Shown here: in pieces, positions 8,627 through 17,397 of the stretch | Position numbering within the stretch: the stretch's first letter is position 1 | Layout: the number at the start of each line of letters is the position of its first letter | Source of the DNA: PALSA-1353 sp050012375 | GTDB lineage: Bacteria; Planctomycetota; Phycisphaerae; Tepidisphaerales; Tepidisphaeraceae | Assembly: GCA_050012375.1 (NCBI GenBank) | Contig: JBEKHH010000004.1 | Location: forward strand, 89,825 to 153,824 | Direction of reading: 5' to 3' | DNA length: 64,000 nucleotides | The notes under the pieces: generated by a model | The model's database searches: none | Told to the model about the DNA's origin: nothing | The model's input: only the letters and a program-made list of their open reading frames with translations | Translations under genes and position numbers: made by a program

Positions 8627-9366
8627 CCTTCGGTCTCCAAGTCGGGCAGATCGGCGAACCTTCCGCGCAACCAGTTTCGCAATCCGGTCATTCCGCCGGA
8701 CTTCAGGGCCGCCGCCGCCTCGTTCGTCGCCAAGGCCCGGAAAATCTCCCGCCGGCGCGAGATCGGCAAACCGCTGTCTTTGATGCGCGGCCGAAGCTGC
8801 TTCATCGCCTCCGCCAATTTCACCCAGTCATCGGTCACGCTTCCCGCCAGGGCATCGCGGAGCCCAGCCGCCAGCGCCGGCGAGCCGCCGGCCGACACCG
8901 CGACGGTAATCGGCCCGCAGCGCAGCAGGGCCGGGGAGATGAAATCTCCCGGCTCATCCTCTTCCCCATCGCCGCGCTGAACCCAAATCCCCCGCTGACG
9001 GGCCTCAGCGACGACGGCATCATTGACCGCCGTCGAATCGGTTGCCGCGAAGATCAACTCCGCCCCGGCCAAATCAGCAGGCTCGAAATCCCCGACTTTT
9101 CGTTCGATTTCCTTGGGAAACTCGCGCACGAATTTGGGGGCGACGGCCCGAACCGATTTCCCCCCCGCCGCCAGGATTCCGGATGCCTTGCGTGCCGCGA
9201 CGACCCCTCCGCCGACGATCAGCACGCGCCGCTGCGACACATCCAGGAAAATGGGATAGAGGTGCGACACGAGCGAAAGAATTCTAACCAAGTCATCGCC
9301 GCCTGTCGCCCGCGCTGTCCCGCGAGCGGGGGGCCGTCGGGGGGCCGGGGTGATGTTGGTTGACAC
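8623..9366 (-). CDS. Precorrin-2 dehydrogenase / sirohydrochlorin ferrochelatase-like protein
   Basis: 247 residues from a GTG start. After a poorly conserved N-terminus comes LYPIFLDVSQRRVLIVGGGVVA, the start and NAD-binding GxGxxA-type motif of the CysG N-terminal/Met8p family. WVQRGDGEEDEPGDFISPALLRCGPITVAVSAGGSPALAAGLRD follows the family pattern. The enzyme oxidises precorrin-2 to sirohydrochlorin and may insert iron. The methyltransferase half of CysG is absent. The start is uncertain: the GTG at 9366 lies only 10 bp from the divergent gene at 9376, and the conserved region begins about 35 residues further in. An internal TTG near 9293 or GTG would leave room for promoters. Confidence 0.85.
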   Translation of the reverse strand: MSTNITPAPRRPPARGTARATGGDDLVRILSLVSHLYPIFLDVSQRRVLIVGGGVVAARKASGILAAGGKSVRAVAPKFVREFPKEIERKVGDFEPADLAGAELIFAATDSTAVNDAVVAEARQRGIWVQRGDGEEDEPGDFISPALLRCGPITVAVSAGGSPALAAGLRDALAGSVTDDWVKLAEAMKQLRPRIKDSGLPISRRREIFRALATNEAAAALKSGGMTGLRNWLRGRFADLPDLETEG

Positions 9367-9375
9367 ATCGCGATT

Positions 9376-9663
9376 TTGGTGGCTATCTTATTTGGCGTGC
9401 GATACCGTTGGAACGACTGGAACCAGGGGCACATCGCCGACCATCGGATGTCGCCCGCCGACGCGGAATGGGTGGTGGATCGGGCGAGGGCTCCATACCC
9501 GCAGATCATGGGCCTTGGAAAACGATTGGTGATCGGACAGACGCGCCACGGAGCGTATGTGCAGGTCATCTACGTGTTGGACGAAGATGGGACGGCCTAC
9601 GTGCTTCATTGCCGGCCGCTCACGGATTCGGAAAAACGGCGATACCGCAGGAGAACAAGATGA
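9376..9663 (+). CDS. BrnT-like toxin
   Basis: 95 residues from a TTG start; a GTG at 9397 is an alternative that gives a more typical N-terminus (VRYRWNDWNQGHI). The pattern is RYRWNDWNQGHIADHRMSPADAEWVV, then VLHCRPLTDSEKRRYRR. This resembles the BrnT ribonuclease-type toxins (W-N-x-x-N-x-x-H near the start and an R-P-A/L-T-x-x-E-x-x-x-Y-R tail). It overlaps the next gene by 4 bp (ATGA), the usual toxin-first order of brnTA. Toxicity and target are inferred from the family. Confidence 0.7.
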   Translation: MVAILFGVRYRWNDWNQGHIADHRMSPADAEWVVDRARAPYPQIMGLGKRLVIGQTRHGAYVQVIYVLDEDGTAYVLHCRPLTDSEKRRYRRRTR

Positions 9664-9965
9664 GCAAAACAACAAAGAAATACTGGGAAATGAACAAGGC
9701 CGAACTGGCTGAGGCTACCCGGGAGTTCGACCAGGAGTTTATCGCGGACAAGGCGCGGCCGATGACGGCCACCCAGCGCAGGGAGGAACGACGGGCGCGA
9801 CGGCGCGGTCGCCCGCGGGTGGGTAAAGGCGCGCAAAAAATCCACATTACCCTGGAGCGCGGTCTGGTGAAGCACGCGGACCGAGTAGCCAGACAGAAGG
9901 GCTGGGGCCGATCGGAATTGATTGCTCGGGCCTTGGCGGCGGCGATCGGCCGAAAGGGGAGCTGA
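9660..9965 (+). CDS. Ribbon-helix-helix antitoxin-like protein
   Basis: 101 residues. The ATG overlaps the stop of the BrnT-like gene and is preceded by AGGAG, so I prefer it over longer in-frame options. The N-terminal half is charged (EMNKAELAEATREFDQEF) and carries an AT-hook-like basic stretch (RRARRRGRPRVGKG). The C-terminal half, IHITLERGLVKHADRVARQKGWGRSEL, matches the CopG-type ribbon-helix-helix fold. In the BrnA family such a protein neutralises the toxin and represses the operon. Here the pair sits alone between a siroheme-pathway gene and a PEP-CTERM gene. Confidence 0.7.
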   Translation: MSKTTKKYWEMNKAELAEATREFDQEFIADKARPMTATQRREERRARRRGRPRVGKGAQKIHITLERGLVKHADRVARQKGWGRSELIARALAAAIGRKGS

Positions 9966-10033
9966 TGAGCCCTCGGGACGGATGAGGAGAGGCTCATTAA
10001 AAAATCTTCCCGACCCCTGAACCGGGTGCGCAA

Positions 10034-10062
10034 TAAAAAGCCCCCAGTGCTGGTGGAGGCTG
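10034..10062 (-). terminator. Rho-independent terminator of the PEP-CTERM gene
   Basis: Read on the minus strand: AGCCTCC, then CCAG-CA-CTGG, then GGGGCT followed by TTTTTATT. A GC-rich hairpin plus T-run lies 25 bp after the stop at 10088, a common arrangement after PEP-CTERM genes. Confidence 0.7.
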
Positions 10063-10087
10063 GTGAATTCCGAATGTTGGGTAAGTT

Positions 10088-10708
10088 TCAGGCGCGACGC
10101 CGGCGTGCGAGCAGGGCCAGCGAACCGAGGCCCAGCAGGCCGAGGGAAGCCGGCTCGGGAACAACCGTGGGGTACTGGCGGAGCGTAAACGTGCTCGCCG
10201 CGCTGTCCGGGACCGTCAGGTCAAACCCGACGGACAACGTGTCGAGGGGGGCGACGCTCCCCTGAGACATGTCGAGCGTGTAGGGCGCCAACGTCATGAC
10301 CGTGAAGGCGCTGTTGTTGTCGGGCCCAGCAAAGTTCACCGGGGTGTTGGTGAGGAGGAAGTTACCATCGGTGCCTGAGCCGAGCTGCTCGTGATAGTCC
10401 GTAAACGTCACCGGAGGGGTGACGTCGTTCGCTATCCCTTCGCCCACTATTACATAGCTGGTTGTGCTGCCGTTGTTCTGGGTATCAAAAGTGATGTCGA
10501 TCGGCCCCACGGCAGTAAAGTTCTTGCCGAGGATCACAATTTCGTTGCCGAGAATAGACACGCTTGCCGTGCCGTTGCCGTTGCCGTTTACGGTGTCGCC
10601 CGTGATGATTGCCGCATTAGCGGCGACACTGATAATACTTAGGACGCCGCCTGCCGCCGCCGCGAGCAGGAAAGCTTTGCGATTTATCCGATTTAATCTG
10701 CCAAGCAT
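10088..10708 (-). CDS. PEP-CTERM sorting-domain protein
   Basis: 206 residues. The ATG at 10708 follows AGGAGAAAGAAG, a strong ribosome site; a GTG 21 bp upstream is less likely. A signal peptide ends near ANAAIITG. The mature region is rich in Asn, Thr, Gly and Val and probably beta-sandwich, with no recognised catalytic motif. The C-terminus is VPEPASLGLLGLGSLALLARRRR, the classic PEP-CTERM tripartite tail: motif, hydrophobic helix and basic end. The protein is probably sorted to the cell surface or extracellular matrix by an exosortase coded elsewhere. A terminator follows at 10034-10062. Confidence 0.88.
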   Translation of the reverse strand: MLGRLNRINRKAFLLAAAAGGVLSIISVAANAAIITGDTVNGNGNGTASVSILGNEIVILGKNFTAVGPIDITFDTQNNGSTTSYVIVGEGIANDVTPPVTFTDYHEQLGSGTDGNFLLTNTPVNFAGPDNNSAFTVMTLAPYTLDMSQGSVAPLDTLSVGFDLTVPDSAASTFTLRQYPTVVPEPASLGLLGLGSLALLARRRRA

Positions 10709-11358
10709 CTTCTTTCTCCTTTCCCTCACAAGTTCCGCCAGCGAAGAGGATCCAAATCCATTCCGACAACCTTAAAATCACCCTAAAATCTGCGCCGAAT
10801 TCGACGCGGACGACTTGGTAAATGTCGGAACAAAACCGACGTGAATCAATGCCGCCCGCCCAAAACCAAGGTCAGGCTAGACCTTTGCTCCCGAATAGCA
10901 ACACTTTTCTTTGCGCTTTTTATCCCTCCAATTGCGCGAAATGGTATTAAGCAAACGCCCGGCCGCCCTTACCGGGATGTGAATATGGGAAACCGGCGGC
11001 TATGTCGCTGCATAAGTATATGCTATTTCAATTATTTGCGAACATCCTCAGACGGATTTCCCAGGAGGTGGTATTATTTCCCGAGCGACTCGCCATTAAA
11101 GATTTTTGCCTACGCCGCGGCAGAAATTAATTTTTTTTGCTGCGAACCCGCTGACGACAGCGTGCCCGCCGGGGTTTCGGTTCTTCCTGCGCCGAGCAAA
11201 GAAAACCACAGGAACGCCATCGCTCGCTCGTCGGCGATGCGCCGCTTGCCGCGCGGTTGGACGGCGCTGGATATTTTCGATCAGCGGCGGGTCAAGGCGC
11301 ATGTTCTGACGCCGTTGGCCGTAGTGAGCGGCCGTAAAATCGTCTATCCTTTGCGGCC
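10709..11358. other. Long intergenic region between divergent genes
   Basis: About 650 bp, the longest gene-poor stretch on the left side. The first half is AT-richer than its surroundings; there is a T8 run near 11131. Reading frames here lack start context, homology and codon bias, so I call no gene. It should contain promoters for the PEP-CTERM gene (minus) and mtnP (plus), but no convincing boxes or riboswitch fold were identified. Confidence 0.35.
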
Positions 11359-12279
11359 ATGAGTCAGATCAAAGTGGGCATCATCGGCGGCAGCGGGCTT
11401 GGGCAGATTTTGCCGGCGGATAAAGGCCGACGGCATGACATTCAAACGCCGTTCGGCTCGCCGAGCGATGCCGTTGTTGAAATCGATTGGGAGGGATTGC
11501 CGGTGCTGCTTCTGAGCCGGCATGGGCCGGGGCACCTGATTCCGCCGACGAATATTCCGTTTCGGGCCAACATTTTCGCGCTCAAGCAGCTTGGGTGCAC
11601 GCACATCATCGCATCGGGGGCTTGCGGGAGTCTTCGCCAGGAGTTCAAGCCGCGCGATCTGGTCATTGCCGATCAGATCATTGATAAGACTTCGGGGCGG
11701 GTTGGGACCTTTTTTGAGAGGGCGGCGGTGCATGTGGAATTCGCGGAACCTTTTTGCCCGATCCTGCGTCGAATCCTGATCGAGCAAGGGGCCGCGGGCC
11801 CTTCGCCGACGGTACACGACCGCGGCTGTTACGTCTGCATGGAGGGTCCGGCTTTTTCCACGCGGGCCGAGAGCCTGTTGCACCGCCTGTGGGGCGGGGA
11901 TTTGATTGGGATGACGGCGATGCCCGAAGCCAAGCTCGCGCGCGAGGCCGAAATCCCCTACGCGCTGGTGTCGATGGTCACGGATTACGATTCGTGGAAA
12001 TCGTCAGCCCCCGCCGCGCCGGGGGCGACGCCGGCAAAGACCGAGCCGCTCGAGCCGGCCGCGTTGCTTCAGGAGATCATCGGCAATCTTCAGGCTGCCT
12101 CGGCCAGCGCGATGGAACTGATCCGCCGCGCGCTTCAGCGAATTGCCGCCGATCCATCGCCGCTATTGGCATGCCCGGCTCGCGAGGCCCTGAAACTGGC
12201 GATCTGGTCGGAAAAGTCTCGCATTCCACGTGAGGAAATTCAAAGACTTTCTCCGCTTTGGGGCAAATATTTTGGATAA
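11359..12279 (+). CDS. mtnP: S-methyl-5'-thioadenosine phosphorylase
   Basis: 306 residues. Cleaves methylthioadenosine to adenine and 5-methylthioribose-1-phosphate in methionine and purine salvage. Visible features: the N-terminal GIIGGSGL phosphate-binding motif, LSRHGPGH, IIASGACGSL, MEGPAFSTRAES, GMTAMPEAKLAREAEI and VTDYDSWK. The D-Y-D of the last motif is the 6-aminopurine signature that separates MTA phosphorylases from Asn-containing purine nucleoside phosphorylases. The length is slightly above the usual 270-290. No partner gene of the methionine salvage pathway is adjacent. Confidence 0.92.
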   Translation: MSQIKVGIIGGSGLGQILPADKGRRHDIQTPFGSPSDAVVEIDWEGLPVLLLSRHGPGHLIPPTNIPFRANIFALKQLGCTHIIASGACGSLRQEFKPRDLVIADQIIDKTSGRVGTFFERAAVHVEFAEPFCPILRRILIEQGAAGPSPTVHDRGCYVCMEGPAFSTRAESLLHRLWGGDLIGMTAMPEAKLAREAEIPYALVSMVTDYDSWKSSAPAAPGATPAKTEPLEPAALLQEIIGNLQAASASAMELIRRALQRIAADPSPLLACPAREALKLAIWSEKSRIPREEIQRLSPLWGKYFG

Positions 12280-12291
12280 GATTGGGGGGAA

Positions 12292-12392
12292 GAAGGCACG
12301 GAGGCACGAAGGGCAAAGCAAGCCAACCCGCGACGAATACGCTTATGTCACGTAACCTTTCCGGCATTTTCCCTTCGTGCCTCCGTGCCTTC
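12292..12392. repeat. Perfect 22-bp inverted repeat around a start codon
   Basis: Left arm 12292-12313 and right arm 12371-12392 are exact reverse complements (GAAGGCACGGAGGCACGAAG...), separated by 57 bp. The right arm continues as GTGCCTTCGTGCC units. The loop contains the ATG at 12345. The right arm is translated as part of the signal peptide of the next gene. This looks like another dispersed palindromic repeat family, although only one copy is in the window. Confidence 0.85.
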
Positions 12393-15300
12393 GTGCCTTC
12401 GTGCCTTTACCTCTCCTGTCTGATTTTCCTCTGCTCCCCCTCCTTCGCCCAAGTCCGAGTCATGCAGCTTCCGATGCAGCCGGGCAATTTCCCTCAAGCT
12501 GCGGCCGACGCGCCGGATGACTCCGGCGGCGTTTATGTTCGGGATTCGGCCATTGCCCTGGAAAAACTGGCCCTGGCCCGGCGCATGGAACGGCTGCACG
12601 AATGGGGCAAATCCGCCGACGTTTATCAGGAGATCCTGGAGAAATATCCCGATCGGGTCGTCCCTTCGGGCGAGGACCCGCAGACGCATGTCGTTAACCG
12701 ATACGTGTCGGTCACGGAGACGGTCCGCCAATCTTTGTGCAAATGGCCGAGCGACGGGCTGATGGTTTATCGCAGCCGATACGAAACGGAGGCCGCGAAG
12801 CTGCTGGCCGCCGCGGGCGCCGACGACCTGGACCAGCTTCAGCAGGTCTTGTTTTTGTATTTCCCCACGGAGTCGGCGAAGGCGGCGGGCATCCGGCTGA
12901 TGGACGATTATTTCGAGCAGGGCGATTACGCGGCGGTGGCGCAGACCGGACGGCGCTTGTTGGATTGGCATCCGAACCTGATTGCCGAGCGGCCGATGGT
13001 CCTGTATCGCACGGCGATCGCGCAAAAGCTGGCGGGCCAGGGGGACGACGCCGGCCGCTGCCTGGACGAGCTTCGCCGCAATTTTCCCCAGGCAACCGGG
13101 ACGATCCGGGGTCAGGACGTTCTTCTGGCGGATTCGCTGGAAAAGGAGTTGGCGGGGGCGAACCTGGTTCGCGGGGAAGCAAGCGATTCGTGGCTGAGCG
13201 TGGGGGGCGATGCCAGCCGATCGAAAGTTTCCTCCTCCACGGTCCGGCCGGGCGCGCGTCTCTATTCCATCCCGCTGCCGCAGCCGAATTGGAATCAGGT
13301 TCCCGATGCGGCGCAGCGCCATCAGATCGAGCTGACCGATGAAGATCAGCGAAAGCGGGGCGCGGGTCTGGGCATCATGCCGGCCGTCGATCATGGGCAG
13401 CTTTTTTTTCAGGACAACACGCGGATTTACGCCCTTGATCTGGACAGCGGCGGCCCGCTTCCCGCGTGGGTGACCACCTATCCGATGCAAAACGGCGTCT
13501 ACGCGCTGGTGGGAACCGCCACGCCCGTTCCGCTGGGCCGGCAATTGTGCGTCACGATCAACGACAAATACGTGACGGCGGTGATGGGGCTGTCGGATCC
13601 GATCGCCCAATCGCCGATGGTGCCGGATCAGGAGTCCCGCCTGGTCTGTCTGGACCGCAATACCGGCAAGGAAATCTGGACGACCTCGCCGCCAAGCCTG
13701 CCCGAAGCGCAAAGCGCGCTGCGCGATTTGCAGATGGGGGGCTCGCCGCTGATCGTGGGGGACAATCTTTACATCATCGCGCACAGCTCGCGCGGGCGAT
13801 TCGAGGATTGTTACGTCCTGTGCTACGGCCTTGCCAATGGGCAATTCCACTGGGCGTCGTTCATCGCCAATTCCAGCAGCGAGATGAACGTCAGCGCTTT
13901 TGCGGACGATTCGATCCTTTATTCGGATTCGGTTTCGCACCTCGCCTACGCCAGCGGCCGGCTCTTCGTCGTCACCAACCTGGGGGCGGTGGCTTCGCTG
14001 GATGCGTATACCGGAGCGATTGACTGGCTCGACGTGTATCCTCGCACGCAAAGTTCGCCGATTCCCGTGGGCTTCAACCAGCCGATGCTGCGGCCCGGCT
14101 CGGCGACGGTTCCGTGGACTTACAATCCCGCGGTGGTGGAGGACTCCAAGGTGTTCGTTCTCCCCAGCGACAGCGAAAATCTTTTCGTCTATGACGCGGG
14201 CAGCGGAAATCTCCTCCAGCAGATCGCGCTGGCCGATCTCCAGGAAGGGCGCGATCCCAATGTCCCCTACAGTCCTGATGTTCCCGACACGCTGCTGGCG
14301 GTGAAGGATGATCTGATTTATCTGGCGGGGTCGCGGCAGGTCTGGCAGGTCCCGTGGCGCAGCATCGAGCATGACAAGCCGGCGGATTTCACGCCGCGCT
14401 ATTGGCGAAGCGCCGACGCGGGCGATCAGTCGCCGCAGGTTCGCGGCCGGGCGTTCGTCACGGCGGATGCGGTTTATCTTCCCACCCAGCTGTGCCTTCG
14501 CCGAATTCTCCTGGGCACGGGCTCGCTGGATTCGCTCAACAGCTCTTTTCCGAAAACGGGCTGGGATGAGGGGCAGGAAGGGCCGGGCAACGTCCTGGTC
14601 ACGGAGGATCACGTCATCATCGCCGGCGACCGGCAGGTGGCGGTTTATACCGACATTCAGCGGGCTCGTTCCAAACTGGATCGGGAAATCGCCGAGGCCC
14701 CGGCCGATCCGGAGACGCGACTGCATTATGCCGAGGTGATGTTCGCCGCCGCGCAAGCGGACATCGCGCAGGCCAAATTGGAAGAGGCGTTTGAGTTGTT
14801 GGGCGGGGAGCAGTCGCTGCGCCCGGGGCCGCTTCGAGATCGCGCTTTTCTCGACGCGCTGAGCTTTGGCAAACGATTGGCCAAGGGGCCGGAGTCCGCC
14901 CGGCAGGCCCAGCGGATGTTCGACCTGGCCCGCGCCGCGGCGAACTCTGTTGCGCAACAGGTCGCTTATCGCATCGCCCGGGCCGAGCATGATTGGTCCG
15001 AGCCCGACCGGGATGCCGGCGGGGCCATTGCCCTGTATCAGCAAATCCTGGCCGATCCGGCCTGGCGCGCGTATCCCATGCCCGATGCGCAGGGGACGAC
15101 GCTCGGCCCGGCCGGCGCCGTGGCGGAGAAGGCCATCGCCGAAATCCTGGCGACGCCCGAAGGGCGGCAGGCGTATGAGAAATTCGAGCAGGCGGCCGCC
15201 GACGCCCTGCGACAGGCCAGGGAAGCGGGCGATCCCGACCAATTGCTCAACGTCGCCCGGATTTTTCCCGATTCCCGCGTCGCGGCCGATGCGATGCAGT

Positions 15301-17030
15301 CGGCCGCCGACTCCTACGAATCCGACGGGAATCCGCGCATGGCGACGCAGGTGCTCCGTCAGCTCCTGCTGCGATTGCACGATCAGGGCCGGGCGGCGGT
15401 TTTGGAATCGCTGGCTCGAAACTATCTCCAGATGCCCGGCCACACGGATGTCGCGGTCTCCCGGCTAACCGTGGCGGCGAGCATTTCGCCGGGGGCCATG
15501 TTGCGTCGGCCCATGGTCCTGCCGGACGGGACGACGCTCCAGAACATCTCGCTGTCCAGCGCCCGCGAGGCGCTGGCTCGGTATAACGTAAAGACGAGTC
15601 TTGATTCGTTGCCCGACCTTCATATTCCGACGCACGCCCAATCCGATGCGTTTTTGCGCGCCACCGGGCGGCGCGCCAAACCGTTCCAACCGCCGTTGGC
15701 GAACGACACCATCGCCGGCGTCGATGCGCTGGTGGTTCCGCTGGAGGGCTTCGCGCGCAATGACCGGATCGTCGCCTGGTCCGGCGCGGGCGGACTGTCC
15801 GTCTATCCGGTGGCCGGGAATGGGCCGTCGTTCAGTTGCCCGGCGATTAACTCTTCGCCGCTGGGGGCGGCCTGGACCGACGGCAATCTTCTGGCGTGGA
15901 CGAAGGATTTGATCGCGGCCATCGACGGTTATTCGGGGCGAAGCCGCTGGTCGATAGAGATCGCCGCGCTGCCGGCAATCGCCGCGGCCGACGCGGCGGC
16001 CCCGCAGCCCGCCCAACTCGAGCAGATCGTGCAGGTGAAGCCCCTTGGGGACCGCGTGATCGTGGTAACCAATGCCGGGCGGATTTTCGCGGTGGACCCC
16101 CGTGCCGGCCGGGTGGTCTGGCAAACGCGCGTCGCGGGGGTGATCGACGCGCTATTGGCCAATGATGACTTCACGGTCGTTCGAGTGCAGGATGGACAGC
16201 TCGTTCAACTTCAGGCGTTCAACTCCTTCAGCGGCGAGCCGATCGGCCGAAGATCGTTTGCTCTCGACAGTGGAATTGTTCCGGTGAACGTGGCCCTGGC
16301 GGCCGATGGAACGCTGGCCTACACCTTGCCCAATCAGCTCTGCATCGCGGACTTATTCCAAGCCAATATCTCCGACGGGGACATGCCGGCACAGCTCGTC
16401 ACGGAGCCGATTCCCAACGCATCGCTGATGTTTCAGGGATGCAATCAGCCGGATCAACTGCTGATTCACGGCGGGCGGGTGTTCGCCGTCGCCAACAACG
16501 GCACGGGCGTGCGCATCTTCTCCACGGACACGGCCCAGGCGTGGCAGTATCACGCTCCGGGCGGCCGGGGCGATTTCAGCGGTGTTTTCCCCACCGGTTC
16601 CACCAGCCCGAACGTCACGCTTCACATTTCCGGGAATTATCTGTTCATACTGAGCCCGCGCCATCTCACCGCATGCCGAATCGATCCCCCCGGCGAGAAT
16701 TGGGAAACCGGCGACGATCCGATCAAGGCCACGAATTATGAACAACTGCTGTATGGAAAGGATTATCTGGTCATGGTGGATCACCCGGGGCAGCCGCTGG
16801 CCGTGAGCAACCGCGCCGGCAGCCGGCTGACGCTGAACTTCTTCAATCGCACGGTGAAGGGCCTTGCCGACAAGGAGTCCGGGGCGCTGTTGTTCACGTA
16901 TGATCTTTCGATTCTTCAGGACAGTTTTGCGATCGAGCCGGTGGAAGGCGGGATCGCGTTTTTCACGGGGCATACGATCCAGGTTCTGCTGGGCGCGCGG
17001 GATGCGCTCGCCAACGCGCCGCCGATTTGA
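12345..17030 (+). CDS. Giant secreted PQQ-like beta-propeller / TPR protein
   Basis: About 1561 residues from the ATG at 12345; an earlier in-frame codon at 12258 would overlap mtnP and is rejected. A hydrophobic signal segment (FVPSCLYLSCLIFLCSPSFA) precedes the mature start near AQVRVMQLP. Residues about 40-280 contain TPR-like helices; about 290-830 form PQQ-type propeller blades (LVCLDRNTGKEIWTT, VTNLGAVASLDAYTGAIDW); about 840-1090 are again helical; about 1120-1560 hold a second propeller (VVTNAGRIFAVDPRAGRVVWQ). BamB-like PQQ repeats bind partners or cofactors, but no dehydrogenase active site is visible. It is probably a large envelope scaffold. A terminator follows 17 bp after the stop. 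Confidence 0.75.
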   Translation: MSRNLSGIFPSCLRAFVPSCLYLSCLIFLCSPSFAQVRVMQLPMQPGNFPQAAADAPDDSGGVYVRDSAIALEKLALARRMERLHEWGKSADVYQEILEKYPDRVVPSGEDPQTHVVNRYVSVTETVRQSLCKWPSDGLMVYRSRYETEAAKLLAAAGADDLDQLQQVLFLYFPTESAKAAGIRLMDDYFEQGDYAAVAQTGRRLLDWHPNLIAERPMVLYRTAIAQKLAGQGDDAGRCLDELRRNFPQATGTIRGQDVLLADSLEKELAGANLVRGEASDSWLSVGGDASRSKVSSSTVRPGARLYSIPLPQPNWNQVPDAAQRHQIELTDEDQRKRGAGLGIMPAVDHGQLFFQDNTRIYALDLDSGGPLPAWVTTYPMQNGVYALVGTATPVPLGRQLCVTINDKYVTAVMGLSDPIAQSPMVPDQESRLVCLDRNTGKEIWTTSPPSLPEAQSALRDLQMGGSPLIVGDNLYIIAHSSRGRFEDCYVLCYGLANGQFHWASFIANSSSEMNVSAFADDSILYSDSVSHLAYASGRLFVVTNLGAVASLDAYTGAIDWLDVYPRTQSSPIPVGFNQPMLRPGSATVPWTYNPAVVEDSKVFVLPSDSENLFVYDAGSGNLLQQIALADLQEGRDPNVPYSPDVPDTLLAVKDDLIYLAGSRQVWQVPWRSIEHDKPADFTPRYWRSADAGDQSPQVRGRAFVTADAVYLPTQLCLRRILLGTGSLDSLNSSFPKTGWDEGQEGPGNVLVTEDHVIIAGDRQVAVYTDIQRARSKLDREIAEAPADPETRLHYAEVMFAAAQADIAQAKLEEAFELLGGEQSLRPGPLRDRAFLDALSFGKRLAKGPESARQAQRMFDLARAAANSVAQQVAYRIARAEHDWSEPDRDAGGAIALYQQILADPAWRAYPMPDAQGTTLGPAGAVAEKAIAEILATPEGRQAYEKFEQAAADALRQAREAGDPDQLLNVARIFPDSRVAADAMQSAADSYESDGNPRMATQVLRQLLLRLHDQGRAAVLESLARNYLQMPGHTDVAVSRLTVAASISPGAMLRRPMVLPDGTTLQNISLSSAREALARYNVKTSLDSLPDLHIPTHAQSDAFLRATGRRAKPFQPPLANDTIAGVDALVVPLEGFARNDRIVAWSGAGGLSVYPVAGNGPSFSCPAINSSPLGAAWTDGNLLAWTKDLIAAIDGYSGRSRWSIEIAALPAIAAADAAAPQPAQLEQIVQVKPLGDRVIVVTNAGRIFAVDPRAGRVVWQTRVAGVIDALLANDDFTVVRVQDGQLVQLQAFNSFSGEPIGRRSFALDSGIVPVNVALAADGTLAYTLPNQLCIADLFQANISDGDMPAQLVTEPIPNASLMFQGCNQPDQLLIHGGRVFAVANNGTGVRIFSTDTAQAWQYHAPGGRGDFSGVFPTGSTSPNVTLHISGNYLFILSPRHLTACRIDPPGENWETGDDPIKATNYEQLLYGKDYLVMVDHPGQPLAVSNRAGSRLTLNFFNRTVKGLADKESGALLFTYDLSILQDSFAIEPVEGGIAFFTGHTIQVLLGARDALANAPPI

Positions 17031-17047
17031 TGGTGGAATCGCCCCCA

Positions 17048-17069
17048 CCGCGGCGCCGCGGTTTTTTTT
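17048..17069 (+). terminator. Rho-independent terminator
   Basis: Perfect GC-rich hairpin CCGCGGC/GCCGCGG followed directly by eight T residues, 17 bp after the stop of the PQQ/TPR gene. Clear intrinsic terminator. Confidence 0.92.
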
Positions 17070-17127
17070 GGGGGGGGTTGTTTGTCGCAATTTGCTGCTG
17101 CCGTCACGGGCGTCTATAATTGAGGCG

Positions 17128-17397
17128 ATGCCTATGGCTACCATGGCTCCCAAATCGCCTAGCGAACCGACCCTGCGCCAGAGGGTTCAGAGCGTGATCG
17201 ACCTGATCCGTCCGGCGGTTCAGGCTGACGGCGGGGACATCGAGCTGGTCGACGTGACCGGGCAGGGCGTCGTGCAGATTCGCTTTCATGGCGCGTGCCT
17301 GGGCTGTCCGAGCAGCCATATGACTTTGCAAATGGGCATCGAACGAAATCTTCGAGACCGCGTTCCGGAAGTCACGCAAGTCATTCCCGTCCAATGA
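17128..17397 (+). CDS. NifU C-terminal-domain Fe-S scaffold protein
   Basis: 89 residues from the ATG at 17128. LRQRVQSVIDLIRPAVQADGGDIELV followed by VQIRFHGACLGCPSSHMTLQMGIE is the NifU-C/Nfu domain with its CxxC motif (ACLGCP), which holds a labile Fe-S cluster between two subunits and passes it to target proteins. It is the stand-alone Nfu-C form, without an N-terminal IscU-like or A-type domain. The stop overlaps the tadA start by 4 bp, opening an operon that continues to about 21646. Confidence 0.9.
   Translation: MPMATMAPKSPSEPTLRQRVQSVIDLIRPAVQADGGDIELVDVTGQGVVQIRFHGACLGCPSSHMTLQMGIERNLRDRVPEVTQVIPVQ

Noticed and set aside
10841..11362. Possible 173-residue gene upstream of mtnP
   Set aside because: Cys-rich irregular translation, no ribosome site, overlaps mtnP start.
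12348..15443. 1031-residue reading frame antisense to the PQQ/TPR gene
   Set aside because: Arg/His-rich composition with no motif; it is a mirror of a high-GC coding sequence with clear PQQ blades.
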